Of a stretch of DNA of 64,000 nt, positions 41,407 to 51,031 are shown in pieces (the stretch's first letter is position 1; every line of letters starts with the position of its first letter). The notes under the pieces are model-generated. The model did no database searches, was not told the origin of the DNA, and saw only the letters and a list, made by a program, of their open reading frames with translations. The position numbers were made by a program, and so were the translations under genes. Source of the DNA: Pseudonocardia sp. EC080619-01 (lineage in GTDB: Bacteria > Actinomycetota > Actinomycetes > Mycobacteriales > Pseudonocardiaceae); the NCBI RefSeq assembly GCF_001420995.1, contig NZ_CP012184.1, positions 4,386,501 through 4,450,500 of the forward strand. Reading direction: 5' to 3'.

Positions 41407-42443
41407 CGTCGTCCTCCCAGGAAGGACGCCACGCCGGCCACCAGGAACGCGCCCGCCGCCATCGCGGCGCGCGTCCACATCGCACCGGCGTCGCGGGTCG
41501 GGACGACCGGGTCCGGCGGCAGTCCGTAGACCTCCGGCTCGTCGAGCAGGAGGAAGAACGCGCCGTCGCCGCCGACGCCGTCGTCCGGGTCGCGCCCGTA
41601 GAGCCGGGCCTCGTCGACACCGAGCCCGTGGAGCGTCTCCAGGCGCCGGTCGGCGCGCTCGCGCAGCTCGTCGAGCGGTCCGAACTGGATCGAGTCGGTG
41701 GGGCAGGCCTTCGCGCACGCGGGCTCGAGGCCGTCGTGCAGGCGGTCGTAGCAGAGCGTGCACTTCTGTGCGCGGCCGTCGCCCTCCCGGCGGTCGATGA
41801 CGCCGTACGGGCAGCCGGAGACGCAGTAGCCGCAGCCGTTGCAGATGTCCTGCTGCACGACGACGGTGCCGAACTCCGTGCGGAACAGCGCGCCGGTCGG
41901 GCAGACGTCGAGGCAGCCGGCGTACGTGCAGTGCTTGCAGACGTCGGAGGACATCAGCCAGCGGAAGTCGGTGCGCACCTCGGCGCCGGTGGCGTCGCCG
42001 GGCCGGGAGAACGCCGGCATGCCGAGCGGCTCCGGCTCCGCCCCGTCCCGCCGCGGCCTCGTCCCGAGCTCGCCGCCGAGCTCCGGCGACGCCGCGAGTC
42101 CCCCGGCGACCGAGGACTGCATGATCCCGGTCGCCGTCGCGCCGACGGGTGCGGCGTCGAGGCCGGTGTCCTGGCAACCGGAGCGGCGCGGCTGCTCGAT
42201 GAAGGCGACGTGCCGCCAGCTGTCGGCGCCGAGCGAGCCGGTGTTGTCGAACGACATCCCGAGCAGGTCGAAGCCGTCGTCGGGGACGCCGTTCCACTGC
42301 TTGCAGGCGACCTCGCAGGCCTTGCACCCGATGCACACCGACGTGTCGGTGAAGAACCCCATGCGGGGCGGGTGTTCCGGGTCGTAGCCGGCGTCGCCGG
42401 CCACGTCGTCCAGGGGGCCGTAGACGCTGTTCCGCTCCGTCAC
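41403..42443 (-). CDS. formate dehydrogenase iron-sulfur subunit
   Basis: The 346-residue product has four ferredoxin-type Cys groups (VCIGCKACEVACKQW, DVCKHCTYAGCLDVCPTGAL, ICNGCGYCVSGCPYGVI, KCTLCYDRLHDGLEPACAKACPTDSI), enough for four [4Fe-4S] clusters, and a C-terminal anchor helix (WTRAAMAAGAFLVAGVASFLGG). It matches FdnH/FdoH-like subunits linking the molybdenum/tungsten subunit to a membrane quinone reductase. The GTG at 42443 overlaps the large-subunit stop (GTGA). A roughly 60-residue insert between groups one and two is typical of actinobacterial forms. Confidence 0.93.
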   Translation of the reverse strand: MTERNSVYGPLDDVAGDAGYDPEHPPRMGFFTDTSVCIGCKACEVACKQWNGVPDDGFDLLGMSFDNTGSLGADSWRHVAFIEQPRRSGCQDTGLDAAPVGATATGIMQSSVAGGLAASPELGGELGTRPRRDGAEPEPLGMPAFSRPGDATGAEVRTDFRWLMSSDVCKHCTYAGCLDVCPTGALFRTEFGTVVVQQDICNGCGYCVSGCPYGVIDRREGDGRAQKCTLCYDRLHDGLEPACAKACPTDSIQFGPLDELRERADRRLETLHGLGVDEARLYGRDPDDGVGGDGAFFLLLDEPEVYGLPPDPVVPTRDAGAMWTRAAMAAGAFLVAGVASFLGGRR

Positions 42444-45400
42444 GGTGCCTCCTCCAGCGGTGTCCCGATCCCGGGCACGCCGGGCGGCCGGTCGTCGGGG
42501 CGGGCGGTCGGGTCGAGGTGCGGGGCGCCGTCGTGCACCAGCTCGGTGTTGGTCGCCGGGGTGATCCCGGCCAGCGAGCGCACCTCCTCCAGGAGGGCGG
42601 TGAGCTCCGCACCGCGCGGGCGCGGCCCGGGCCGGACGTCGCAGGTGATCACCTTGGTCTCCTGGATGAAGACGTTCGGGTCCTCGACCACACCGAACAG
42701 GTCGTTGACGACGTCGCCGCGGACCAGCCCGGTGGAGCCCCAGTGGTAGGGCATCCAGATCTGGTGCACGGTCGTGTCGCCGATCCGCAGGGGCCCCATC
42801 CGGTCGGTGACCATCACCCGTGCCTCGACGGCGGACCGGCTGGTCACGACGTGCGCGGTGCCCATGTGCTCCAGGCCCCGCTCGCGGGCCAGCTCCGGCG
42901 AGACCTCCACGAACAGCTCCGGCTGCAGCTCCGCGAGGAACGGCAGCTGGCGGCTCATCGCGCCGGCGGTGTGGTGCTCGGTCAGCCGCGACGTCGTCAG
43001 GACGAACGGGAAGACCTCCCAGCCCTTCTCGTCCGCGGCCGGGTTCGACGGGTTGTCCTTGCGCCCGAACACCCTGCGGGTCGGGTTGGACTGCTGGAGG
43101 TAGAGCTCGTTGCGGATCGGCGACTCGTGCGGCTCGTAGTGCGTGGGCAGCGGCCCGTCGGCGACGCCGGTCGGCGCGAACAGCCACGCCTTCCCGTCCG
43201 GCTGCATGACGAACGCGTCGTCGCCGCCGAGGGCGTCCGGCCCGACGGTGTCGGGGCCGGGTTCGTGCCCGGGCGGGGTGGTCGCCACGAAGTCGGGGAC
43301 GTCGTGCCCGGCCCAGCGGCCGGCGTCGTCGTCCCACCAGAGGAGCTTCTTGCGCTCGCTCCACGGGCGTCCCTGCGGGTCCGCCGAGGCCCGGTTGTAG
43401 ATCACGCGCCGGTTCATCGGCCAGGTCCAGCCCCAGTCGGGGGTCTCGTCCGGGGTGCCGTGGTGCGGCTCGCGCCGGGCGGCCCGGTTGATCCCGCCGG
43501 CGTAGACCCCGCTGTAGATCCAGCAGCCCGACGACGTGCTGCCGTCGGCCTTCAGCCCGGCGAACCCGTCGAGCAGCTCACCCGTGGCGAGGTCGTAGCC
43601 GTTGATCCGGCGCAGGACGTCGTCGGGGGAGGGCTCGGCCCACTCGCCTTCGCCCTCGAGCTCGTAGTCCCAGGCCAGGTTCCGGACCGGGAGGTCGCGC
43701 GGGTCGGTGGAGCCGGCCAGGCGCTCACGCACCAGGCGTCCCAGGTGGTAGGCGAACCACAGGTCCGAGCGCCGGTCCCCGGACGGCTCGACGGCCTTGG
43801 TCCGCCACTGCACCATCCGCTGGGTCTGGGTGAAGGTGCCGTCCTTCTCCACGTGCGACGCCGCCGGGAGCAGGAACACCTCGGTCCGGCACTCCTCGGT
43901 CACGATCTCGCCGGTCTCGATCTCCGGCGAGTCCTTCCAGAAGCTCGCCGTCTCGATGTCGACGAGGTCCCGGACGACCATCCACTCGAGGTTCGCCATC
44001 CCGAGCCGCTGCATCTTCCCGTGCGCCGACCCGACCGCCGGGTTCTGGCCGAGGACGAAGTAGCCGAAGACGTGGCCGTCGATCATGTCCATGACGGTGC
44101 GGTACGTGCCGTGGTCGCCGTCGATGCGCGGCAGCCAGTCGTACCCGAAGTCGTTCTCCGGGGTCGCGGCGTCGCCGAACCACTCCTTGAGCATCGACAC
44201 CAGGTAGGCGTCGCTGTTCCAGCCGAAGCCCTTGCGGCCCTTGGCGCGCAGCGCCTCGACGTAGGTGCCGGTGTCGGCCTGGCCGACGCTCGGCATCGGC
44301 AGGTAGCCGGGCAGCAGGTTGAACAGGGTCGGGATGTCGGTCGAGCCCTGGATGGACGCGTGCCCGCGCAGCGCGAAGATCCCGCCGCCGGGACGGCCGA
44401 CGTTGCCGAGCAGCAGCTGCAGGATCGCCCCGCACCGGATGTACTGCGCGCCGACGCTGTGCTGGGTCCAGCCCACGCTGTAGACGAGCGACGTCGTGCG
44501 GTCCCGTCCGGAGTTCGCCGTCCACGCCTCGCAGACGTCCGCGAACTGCTCGGGCGACACGCCGCAGACCCGCTGCACGGTCTCGGGGGTGTAGCGGGCG
44601 TAGTGCCGGCGCAGCACCTGGAACACGCAGCGGGGGTGCTCCAGCGTCGGGTCGGCCACCGGCTCGCCGGTCCCGTCGGTCTGGAACCGCCAGCTGTGGG
44701 TGTCGTAGCTGCCGGTCTCGGCGTCGTAGCCGGAGAAGACGCCGTCGTTGTCCTCGGCGTCGACGTAGTCCTCGGTCAGCAGGTACGACGCGTTGGTGTA
44801 CGCCGCGACGTACTCACGGAAGGCGAGGTCGTTCTCCAGGACGTGCCGCACGACGCCGCCGAGGAACGCGATGTCCGAGCCCGCGCGCAGCCGCACGTAG
44901 GTGTCCGCGACCGCGCTGGTCCGGGTGAACCGCGGATCGATGTGGATCACCCGGGCGCCCCGGGCCTTGGCCTCCATCACCCACTGGAACCCGACCGGGT
45001 GCGCCTCGGCCATGTTCGAGCCCATGATGATGATGCAGTCGGCGTCCACCAGGTTCTGCTGGTGATTGGTCGCGCCGCCCCGACCGAACGAGGTCCCCAG
45101 ACCGGGAACCGTGGCGGAGTGTCAAATACGCGCCTGGTTCTCGATCTGTACCGCGCCCCAGGACGTGAACACCTTCTTGAGGAGGTAGTTCTCCTCGTTG
45201 TCCAGGGCGGCGCCACCGAGCGCGGCGATGCCCATGGTGCGGTTCAGCGGGCGGCCCTCGTCGTCGGCGTCCTGCCAGCCGCGGCGGCGGGCGTCGACGA
45301 CGCGGTCGGCGATCATGTGCATCGCCGTGTCGAGGTCGAGGTCGGTCCACTCGGTGGCGTACGGCGCGCGGTAGCGGACCGTCTCCAGCCGTTGCGGGCC

Positions 45401-45691
45401 GGTGACGAGCTGGGTGCTGGCCGAGCCCTTCGGGCAGAGCCGCCCGCGGGAGATCGGCGAGTCCGGGTCGCCCTCGATCTGGACGACCTTCTCGTCCTTC
45501 ACGTAGACCCGCTGCCCGCAGCCGACCGCGCAGTACGGGCACACGGAGCCCGCCCAGCGGTCGGCGGTCGCGGTGCGGGCGCGGAGGCCCTCGGACCGGG
45601 CGGACTGCGCCGCCGCACCCCGGCCGAGCCGGTCACCACCGGTCAGCTGGCGGAGGACGGGCCACGAGCCCAGCCATCCCACGACGTCCAC
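42440..45691 (-). CDS. fdhA: selenocysteine-containing formate dehydrogenase large subunit
   Basis: This 1083-residue Mo/W-bis-MGD enzyme oxidises formate to CO2. The N-terminal [4Fe-4S] site is VCPYCAVGCGQ...RLCPKG (Cys51, 54, 58, 86). The frame is interrupted at 45122-45124 by one TGA, at codon 190 in ENQARI-U-HSATVPGLGTSFGRG, exactly where FdnG/FdhF carry selenocysteine followed by the catalytic His. A SECIS hairpin follows at the standard distance. The rest runs intact to a C-terminal molydopterin-dinucleotide domain. The start is set at the GTG at 45691 (GGAG five bases upstream); a GTG ten codons earlier is possible. No TAT signal is seen, so it is cytoplasmic-facing. Confidence 0.93.
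45092..45110 (-). promoter_or_regulatory. SECIS hairpin for the fdhA UGA codon
   Basis: On the transcript GGUUCCC pairs with GGGGACC (seven pairs, one G-U) around the loop GGUCU. The loop starts 19 bases after the UGA. From memory, the E. coli fdhF SECIS has the same GGUCU loop at the same distance. This is the SelB-binding signal. Confidence 0.88.
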
Positions 45692-45776
45692 GCCTGCTCC
45701 GTTCCGATCGCCTTCCCGCACAACCTAGGCGGACCGGGGCGGCGCCGCGCGGTCGATCGGGAACCCTGGAGGCATG

Positions 45777-45791
45777 ATCGACCGGATCGAT
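45777..45791. promoter_or_regulatory. LysR-type T-N11-A operator
   Basis: ATCGACCGGATCGAT has arms ATCGA/TCGAT and the T-N11-A form of LysR boxes. It lies 29 bases before the lysR start and 85 bases upstream of fdhA. Confidence 0.55.
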
Positions 45792-45808
45792 CGACGGCGG
45801 ACCGGGGC

Positions 45809-45814
45809 TAGGCT
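45809..45814 (+). promoter_or_regulatory. -10 box of leaderless lysR
   Basis: TAGGCT is followed after six bases by the ATG at 45821, so the regulator is probably translated from a leaderless transcript. Confidence 0.5.
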
Positions 45815-45820
45815 CGCCGG

Positions 45821-46750
45821 ATGGCGGGGGACGTGCAGCTGCGGCAGCTCGAGTACCTCGTCGCGCTGGCGCGGGAGCAGCACTTCGGGCGTGCCGCGGC
45901 GGCCTGCCACGCGAGCCAGTCGACCCTGTCGGCGGCGTTGCAGACGCTGGAGCGCCAGCTCGGCGTGACGATCGTGCAGCGTGGCCACCGGTTCCAGGGG
46001 TTCACCGCGGAGGGCGCCCGCGTCGTCGGCTGGGCGCACCGGATCCTCGCCGAGCGGGACGCGCTGCGGACCGACCTGGACCGGATGCGCGGCGGCCTGT
46101 CCGCGGTCGTCCGGATCGGGGCGATCCCCACCGCCGTGCCGGCGACGGCGGCGCTGACACTCGCCTGGACGCGGGCCCACCCGCGGGCCGGGACCCGGAT
46201 CGAGGTCCTGCCGTCGCGCGAGATCGACCGCAGGCTCGCCGAGTTCGAGCTCGACGCCGGGCTCACCTACCTCGACCCCGACGACGACGGCGACACCGTG
46301 CTCCCGCTGTACCGGGAGCGGTACCTGCTGCTCACCGGCGCCGCCGGGGTCCCGGCGGACCGGACGGAGGTCGGCTGGGCCGACGTCGCCGGGGTGGAGC
46401 TGTGCGCCCTCACCCGCGGCATGGAGAACCGCCGGATCCTCGACGACGCGGTCCGCCGTGCCGGTGGCGAGCCGCGGATCGTGGTCGAGACCGACACCGT
46501 CGCCGCGCTGTACGCGCACCTGGCGACCGGCCGGTGGTCCGCCGTCATCGCCCACACCTGGCTGCGGGCGTTCGGGGTGCCGCCGGGGATGCGGGCGCTG
46601 CCCGTCGTCGGCGAGGGCCCGCTGCCGACGGTCGGGCTCCGGCTGGGCGACCAGGGTCCGGCCTCGTACGTCGCCGGCGCGTTCCGTGACGCCGTCGCCG
46701 GCGCGGACGTCGCGGCGGACCTGGAACGCGACGGCGAGGAGGCCCGGTAG
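45821..46750 (+). CDS. LysR family regulator, likely of the formate dehydrogenase operon
   Basis: The 309-residue product has an N-terminal LysR winged helix (LRQLEYLVALAREQHFGRAAAACHASQSTLSAALQTLERQLGVTIVQRGHRFQGFTAEG) and a PBP2-type effector domain (about 95-300). The HASQSTLS form of the recognition helix is found in LysR proteins divergent from fdh genes. It is divergent from fdhA with a T-N11-A palindrome between, so it probably activates fdh in response to formate or redox state; the ligand is inferred. The stop lies ten bases from the convergent nitrate reductase gene. Confidence 0.9.
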   Translation: MAGDVQLRQLEYLVALAREQHFGRAAAACHASQSTLSAALQTLERQLGVTIVQRGHRFQGFTAEGARVVGWAHRILAERDALRTDLDRMRGGLSAVVRIGAIPTAVPATAALTLAWTRAHPRAGTRIEVLPSREIDRRLAEFELDAGLTYLDPDDDGDTVLPLYRERYLLLTGAAGVPADRTEVGWADVAGVELCALTRGMENRRILDDAVRRAGGEPRIVVETDTVAALYAHLATGRWSAVIAHTWLRAFGVPPGMRALPVVGEGPLPTVGLRLGDQGPASYVAGAFRDAVAGADVAADLERDGEEAR

Positions 46751-46760
46751 GCCCGGCGGT

Positions 46761-49700
46761 TCAGTAGACGTCGCGGACGTAGCGCCGGTCCTCGGCGAGC
46801 CGGGTGACCCAGGCGTCGGCCTCGTCCGGGGCGAGCCCGCCGTGCCGGGCGACGACGGTGCGGAGCGTCCGGTCGACGTCGCGCGCCATCCGGGTCGCGT
46901 CGCCGCACACGTAGAGGTGGGCGCCGTCCCGCAGCCACGACCAGAGCTTCGCGCCGTTCTCCGCCATCCGGTCCTGCACGTAGACCTTCGTCCGCTGGTC
47001 CCGGGAGAACGCCAGGTCGAGATCGGTGAGCACGCCGTCGCGGCGCAGCGTCTCGAGCTCCTCGCGGTAGTAGAAGTCGGTCGACTCGTGCTGCTCACCG
47101 AAGAACAGCCAGTTCGGCGACCGGTCGCCACGGGCCCGTCGTTCCTCGAGGAACCCGAGGAACGGCGCGATCCCGGTCCCCGGCCCGATCATGATCATCG
47201 GGACGCCGTCGGCCGGCGGGCGGAAGTGCGGGGCGGGACGGATCCCGACCGGGACCGGGTGCCCCTCCGGGGCGTCGGCGAGGAACGCGGAGCAGACCCC
47301 GGTCCGGGCCGTGCCGCGCGGGTTCGCGAACCGGACCACCGACACCGTCAGGCTCACCTCGTCGGGGCGCTCCAGGGGACTCGACGAGATCGAGTACTGC
47401 CGCGGGCGCAGCGGGCCGAGCACGTCGGCCCACTCCTGGGCGGTGGCCCGGACACCGAACTCGCCGACGACGTCGACCGCCTGTCTGCCCCACGACCAGC
47501 GCTCCAGCTCGCCGCGGTTGTCCGGCCGGAGCAGCTTGCCCGGCAGCGCGTCCGCGCAGCGTTCGGCGACGAACCGCAGCAGCGCGGGGCTCGCCCGGGT
47601 GATGTCGAGCCGGTCGCGCAGGGCCGTCCACAGCGGTACCGCGTCGCCGTCGAGCTCCACCTCGGTCGCGCCGTCCAGCCCGGTGGCCGCCAGCCACTCG
47701 CCCACCAGGGCCTCGCTGTTTCTGGGGGTCACGTCGAGGGCGTCGCCCGCCTCGTAGGTCAGGCCGGTGCCGGACAGGTCGAAGGTGAAGCGGCGGACCT
47801 CCTTGCCGGCGCCGGGCCGGCTGAGGAGGCGGTTGCCGACGAGCGGCGCGGGCTCGGTTGCGCGGCGCGCGGTACCCGGGCTGCCGGACGCCCCGTCCGG
47901 TTCGCGGGTGTCCCCGGTCAGGGCGGTGACGACGGCGTCGAGCCAGCGCTGCGCGCCCTCCTCGTACTCGGGCTCGCAGTCGACGCGCTCGACCAGCCGG
48001 TCCGCGCCCAGCTCGGCGAGCCGGTCGTCGAGCCGGCGGCCGTGGCCGCAGAAGTCGGCGTAGCTGGAGTCGCCCAGCGCGAGGACGGCGAAGCGCCGCC
48101 CGTCGAGGGAGCCCGGCTCGGCGCCGGCCAGCGACTCCCAGAACCCCGCGCCGTTGTCCGGGGCCCCGCCGTCGCCGAAGGTGCTGGTCACGACGAGCAG
48201 ATCGGCGTCGGGCGGGAGCTCGGCGAGGCCGCTGCCGCCCATGTCCGTCACGGTCGGGGTGCGGCCCGCCGCGGCGAGCCGCGCGGTCAGGGGGCCGGTC
48301 GCGAAGTCCTCCGCGGTGCCGGTCTGCGACGCCCACAGGACGACGACCGGCCGGCTCCCGGTGCCCGCCACGCTGCCGGGGGAGTCCGGTGCGCCGGGGG
48401 AGGAGCGGGAGAACATCCCGGCGAGGACGCCGTCGACCCAGGTGGCGTGCTCCGGGGCGAACGGGGCGCCGGGCGGCAGCACGGGCACGACCCCGTCCGG
48501 TGGTGCGGCCTGCAGCCCGCGGACGAAGCCCGCCAGGTACCGGCGTTCGGTACCGCCGAGCTCCGGCTCGGCCTGCCCGGCCAGGCCGAACACGGCCTCC
48601 AGCGGGTGTGCCGCCGCCGCGACCGGTTCCGGCTCGCGGGGCGCCGGGACCGGGGCGACGGCGACCGCGCACACCTTGAACTCGGGCTGGAACGACTGCG
48701 GGTCGACGGCGTCGCTGGTCACGGCGTTGACCGCGAGGTACTCGCCGTAGCGGTCGTTCCAGTGGAACGGGGCGAACAGGGCGCCCTCGCGCACCCGGTC
48801 GGAGACGGCGGCGGGGACGACCGCCCGTCCGCGCCGGGAGGTCAGCTCCAGGCCGTCGCCGTCGGTGACGCCGAGCCGCTCGGCGTCGGCCGGGTGGATC
48901 TCGACGTACGGCCCGGGGTTCAGCCGGTTCAGTGCCGCGACGGTCCCGGTCTTGGTCAGCGTGTGCCACTGGTGCTGCACGCGGCCGGTGTTGAGCAGGA
49001 ACGGGTGGTCGTCGTCGGGCATCTCCGCGGCGGGCAGGTGCGGGCGGGGGAGGAACGCGGCGCGCCCGCCGGGCCGCGGGAACCACAGCCGCGGCGTCCC
49101 GCCGCCGGGGCGGGTGCCGCGGGCCTGGCTGCGGCCGTCGTTGAGGTAGCGGACCGGGTTGCGGTCCCCGGCGCCGGGCGCGGCGGGCCACTGGACCGGG
49201 GCCTCGCGGAGCCGGTCGTAGTCGACACCGCGCAGGTCGTAGCCGGTCGCGGGGTTGTGGAACCGGCGGATCTCGGCGAACACCTCCTCGGCGCTCGCGT
49301 AGGTGAAGGCGTCGGCGAAGCCCATCTCGCAGGCCACCCGGGCGATCAGCTCCCAGTCCGGGAGGGCCTGGCCGGGCGGGTCGACCGCGCCGGGGACGAG
49401 CGTCAGGTTCCGCTCGGAGTTGACCATGACGCCGTCGCTCTCGGCCCACATCGCGGCGGGCAGCACGACGTCGGCGTAGGCGTTGGTCTCGGTGTCGGCC
49501 ACCACGTCCTGCGTGATCACCAGCTCGGCGGCCTCGAGCCCCTCGATCACCGTGCGGCGGTTCGCGACGGAGGCGACCGGGTTGGTGCAGACGATCCAGC
49601 ACGCCTTGATCGCGCCGTCGGCCATCCGGGAGAACATGTCGACGGTGCCCTGCCCGGCGTCGGACCGCAGGGTGCCCGCGGGGACGCCCCACTCCTGCTC

Positions 49701-50822
49701 GACGAACTCGCGGTCGTCGGCGGAGAGCACCGAGCGCTGGCCGGGGAGGCCCGGGCCCATGTAGCCCATCTCGCGGCCGCCCATGGCGTTCGGCTGGCCG
49801 GTGAGCGAGAACGGCCCGCTGCCGCGGCGGCAGATCGCGCCCGTCGCCAGGTGCAGGTTGACGAGCGCGTTCGTGTTCCAGGTGCCGTGGGTGCTCTGGT
49901 TGAGCCCCATCGTCCAGCAGCTGGTCCAGTTCTCCGCGCCGCCGATCAGCTCGGCGGCCCGCCGGAGGTCGTCCTCGGCGAGCCCGGTGATCCCGGCGAC
50001 GACGGCGGGCGGGTAGTCCGCGAGCAGGGCGGGCATGTCCTCCCAGCCCTCGGTGAACTCCTCGACGAACGCGGTGTCGACGTGCCCGTTCTCCTGCAGC
50101 AGGTGCAGGAGACCGTTCAGCAGCGCGAGGTCGGTGCCCGGGGTGATCTGGAGGAACAGGTCGGCCCTGTCCGCGGTCGCCGTCCGGCGGGGGTCGACGA
50201 CGATCAGGGTCGCCCCGGCCGCGACCCGGTCCATCATGCGCAGGAACAGGACCGGGTGGCAGTCGGCCATGTTGGAGCCGATCACGAGGAAGACGTCGGC
50301 GTGGTCGAGGTCGTCGTAGGAGCCGGGCGGGCCGTCCGAGCCGAGCGACAGCTTGTATCCGGTGGCGGCCGACGCCATGCAGAGCCGGGAGTTCGACTCG
50401 ATCTGGCTGGTCCGCACGAACCCCTTGGCGAGCTTGTTCGCCAGGTACTGCGCCTCGGTGCTCATCTGCCCGGACACGTAGAAGGACAGCGCGTCGGGCC
50501 CGTGCTCGTCGAGGATCGCGCGCAGCCGGCGGGCGGTGGAGGTGATCGCCTCGTCGACCGGGGTGGCGACCGGCTCGGCGCCGCGCTCGGTGCGGGTGAG
50601 AGCCGTGCCGAGACGGCCGGGCGCCCGGAACAGCTCCGCACTGGTGGCGCCCTTGGTGCACAGCCGCCCCGCGTTGGCCGGGTGCTGCGGGTCGCCGGTG
50701 GCCCGGCGGACGCTGCGCTCGCCGGAGGGCCCGGCCCCGATCTCGAGCAGGATCCCGCAGCCGACCCCGCAGTAGGTGCACACGGTCCGCGCCGTGGTCG
50801 TTCCGGTCCCCGTGGCCGCCAC
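46761..50822 (-). CDS. assimilatory nitrate reductase fused to CysJ-like flavoprotein reductase
   Basis: A 1353-residue fusion. Residues 1-60 hold a [4Fe-4S] site (VCTYCGVGCGILLEIG, then RLCTKG), and 60 to about 720 a bis-MGD molybdenum nitrate reductase (NasA/NarB type; ESNSRLCMASAATGYKLSLGSDGPPGSYDD, GSNMADCHPV, and the dinucleotide-binding end LTSRRGRAVVPA...VNAVTSDAVDPQS). After a linker come a flavodoxin domain (VVVLWASQTGTAEDFA, FGDGGAPDNG), an FAD domain (RQYSISSSPLE) and an NADPH domain (MIGPGTGIAPFLGFLEERRARG) ending YVRDVY as in CysJ. So NADPH electrons pass through FAD and FMN to the Mo site in one polypeptide. No nitrite reductase or transporter is adjacent. Confidence 0.93.
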   Translation of the reverse strand: MAATGTGTTTARTVCTYCGVGCGILLEIGAGPSGERSVRRATGDPQHPANAGRLCTKGATSAELFRAPGRLGTALTRTERGAEPVATPVDEAITSTARRLRAILDEHGPDALSFYVSGQMSTEAQYLANKLAKGFVRTSQIESNSRLCMASAATGYKLSLGSDGPPGSYDDLDHADVFLVIGSNMADCHPVLFLRMMDRVAAGATLIVVDPRRTATADRADLFLQITPGTDLALLNGLLHLLQENGHVDTAFVEEFTEGWEDMPALLADYPPAVVAGITGLAEDDLRRAAELIGGAENWTSCWTMGLNQSTHGTWNTNALVNLHLATGAICRRGSGPFSLTGQPNAMGGREMGYMGPGLPGQRSVLSADDREFVEQEWGVPAGTLRSDAGQGTVDMFSRMADGAIKACWIVCTNPVASVANRRTVIEGLEAAELVITQDVVADTETNAYADVVLPAAMWAESDGVMVNSERNLTLVPGAVDPPGQALPDWELIARVACEMGFADAFTYASAEEVFAEIRRFHNPATGYDLRGVDYDRLREAPVQWPAAPGAGDRNPVRYLNDGRSQARGTRPGGGTPRLWFPRPGGRAAFLPRPHLPAAEMPDDDHPFLLNTGRVQHQWHTLTKTGTVAALNRLNPGPYVEIHPADAERLGVTDGDGLELTSRRGRAVVPAAVSDRVREGALFAPFHWNDRYGEYLAVNAVTSDAVDPQSFQPEFKVCAVAVAPVPAPREPEPVAAAAHPLEAVFGLAGQAEPELGGTERRYLAGFVRGLQAAPPDGVVPVLPPGAPFAPEHATWVDGVLAGMFSRSSPGAPDSPGSVAGTGSRPVVVLWASQTGTAEDFATGPLTARLAAAGRTPTVTDMGGSGLAELPPDADLLVVTSTFGDGGAPDNGAGFWESLAGAEPGSLDGRRFAVLALGDSSYADFCGHGRRLDDRLAELGADRLVERVDCEPEYEEGAQRWLDAVVTALTGDTREPDGASGSPGTARRATEPAPLVGNRLLSRPGAGKEVRRFTFDLSGTGLTYEAGDALDVTPRNSEALVGEWLAATGLDGATEVELDGDAVPLWTALRDRLDITRASPALLRFVAERCADALPGKLLRPDNRGELERWSWGRQAVDVVGEFGVRATAQEWADVLGPLRPRQYSISSSPLERPDEVSLTVSVVRFANPRGTARTGVCSAFLADAPEGHPVPVGIRPAPHFRPPADGVPMIMIGPGTGIAPFLGFLEERRARGDRSPNWLFFGEQHESTDFYYREELETLRRDGVLTDLDLAFSRDQRTKVYVQDRMAENGAKLWSWLRDGAHLYVCGDATRMARDVDRTLRTVVARHGGLAPDEADAWVTRLAEDRRYVRDVY

Positions 50823-50982
50823 CGTGTCCCGTCGCCTCCCGCCGTCGCGCCCGGGTCGATCCCGGACGCCGGTGACGGTAGGGCCGGGGCGTTATCCGGC
50901 CGTGACATGCCGTCAACACAGGATTACAGGGCCCTCACACCGGCCGGTCGCCGGGTGTGCGCTCCTGACCTTCCGGCATGCA

Positions 50983-51000
50983 ATAACATTGTTGTGTTAT
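50983..51000. promoter_or_regulatory. AT-rich inverted repeat before the RidA gene
   Basis: ATAACATTGTTGTGTTAT has perfect six-base arms (ATAACA/TGTTAT) in an otherwise GC-rich region, 32 bases before the start at 51032. It may be a repressor site overlapping the promoter. Confidence 0.5.
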
Positions 51001-51031
51001 GTTTCGGGTCCACGCCGAGAGGAGAACGACG

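Noticed and set aside
45122..45124. TGA in fdhA read as a frameshift or pseudogene
   Set aside because: The reading frame is unbroken on both sides, the codon sits exactly at the selenocysteine position and a SECIS hairpin follows.
42518..45811. Very long open frame on the plus strand opposite fdhA
   Set aside because: It is antisense to a gene with clear motifs and is rich in Arg, Gly, Val, Pro and His, as expected of a shadow in high-GC DNA.
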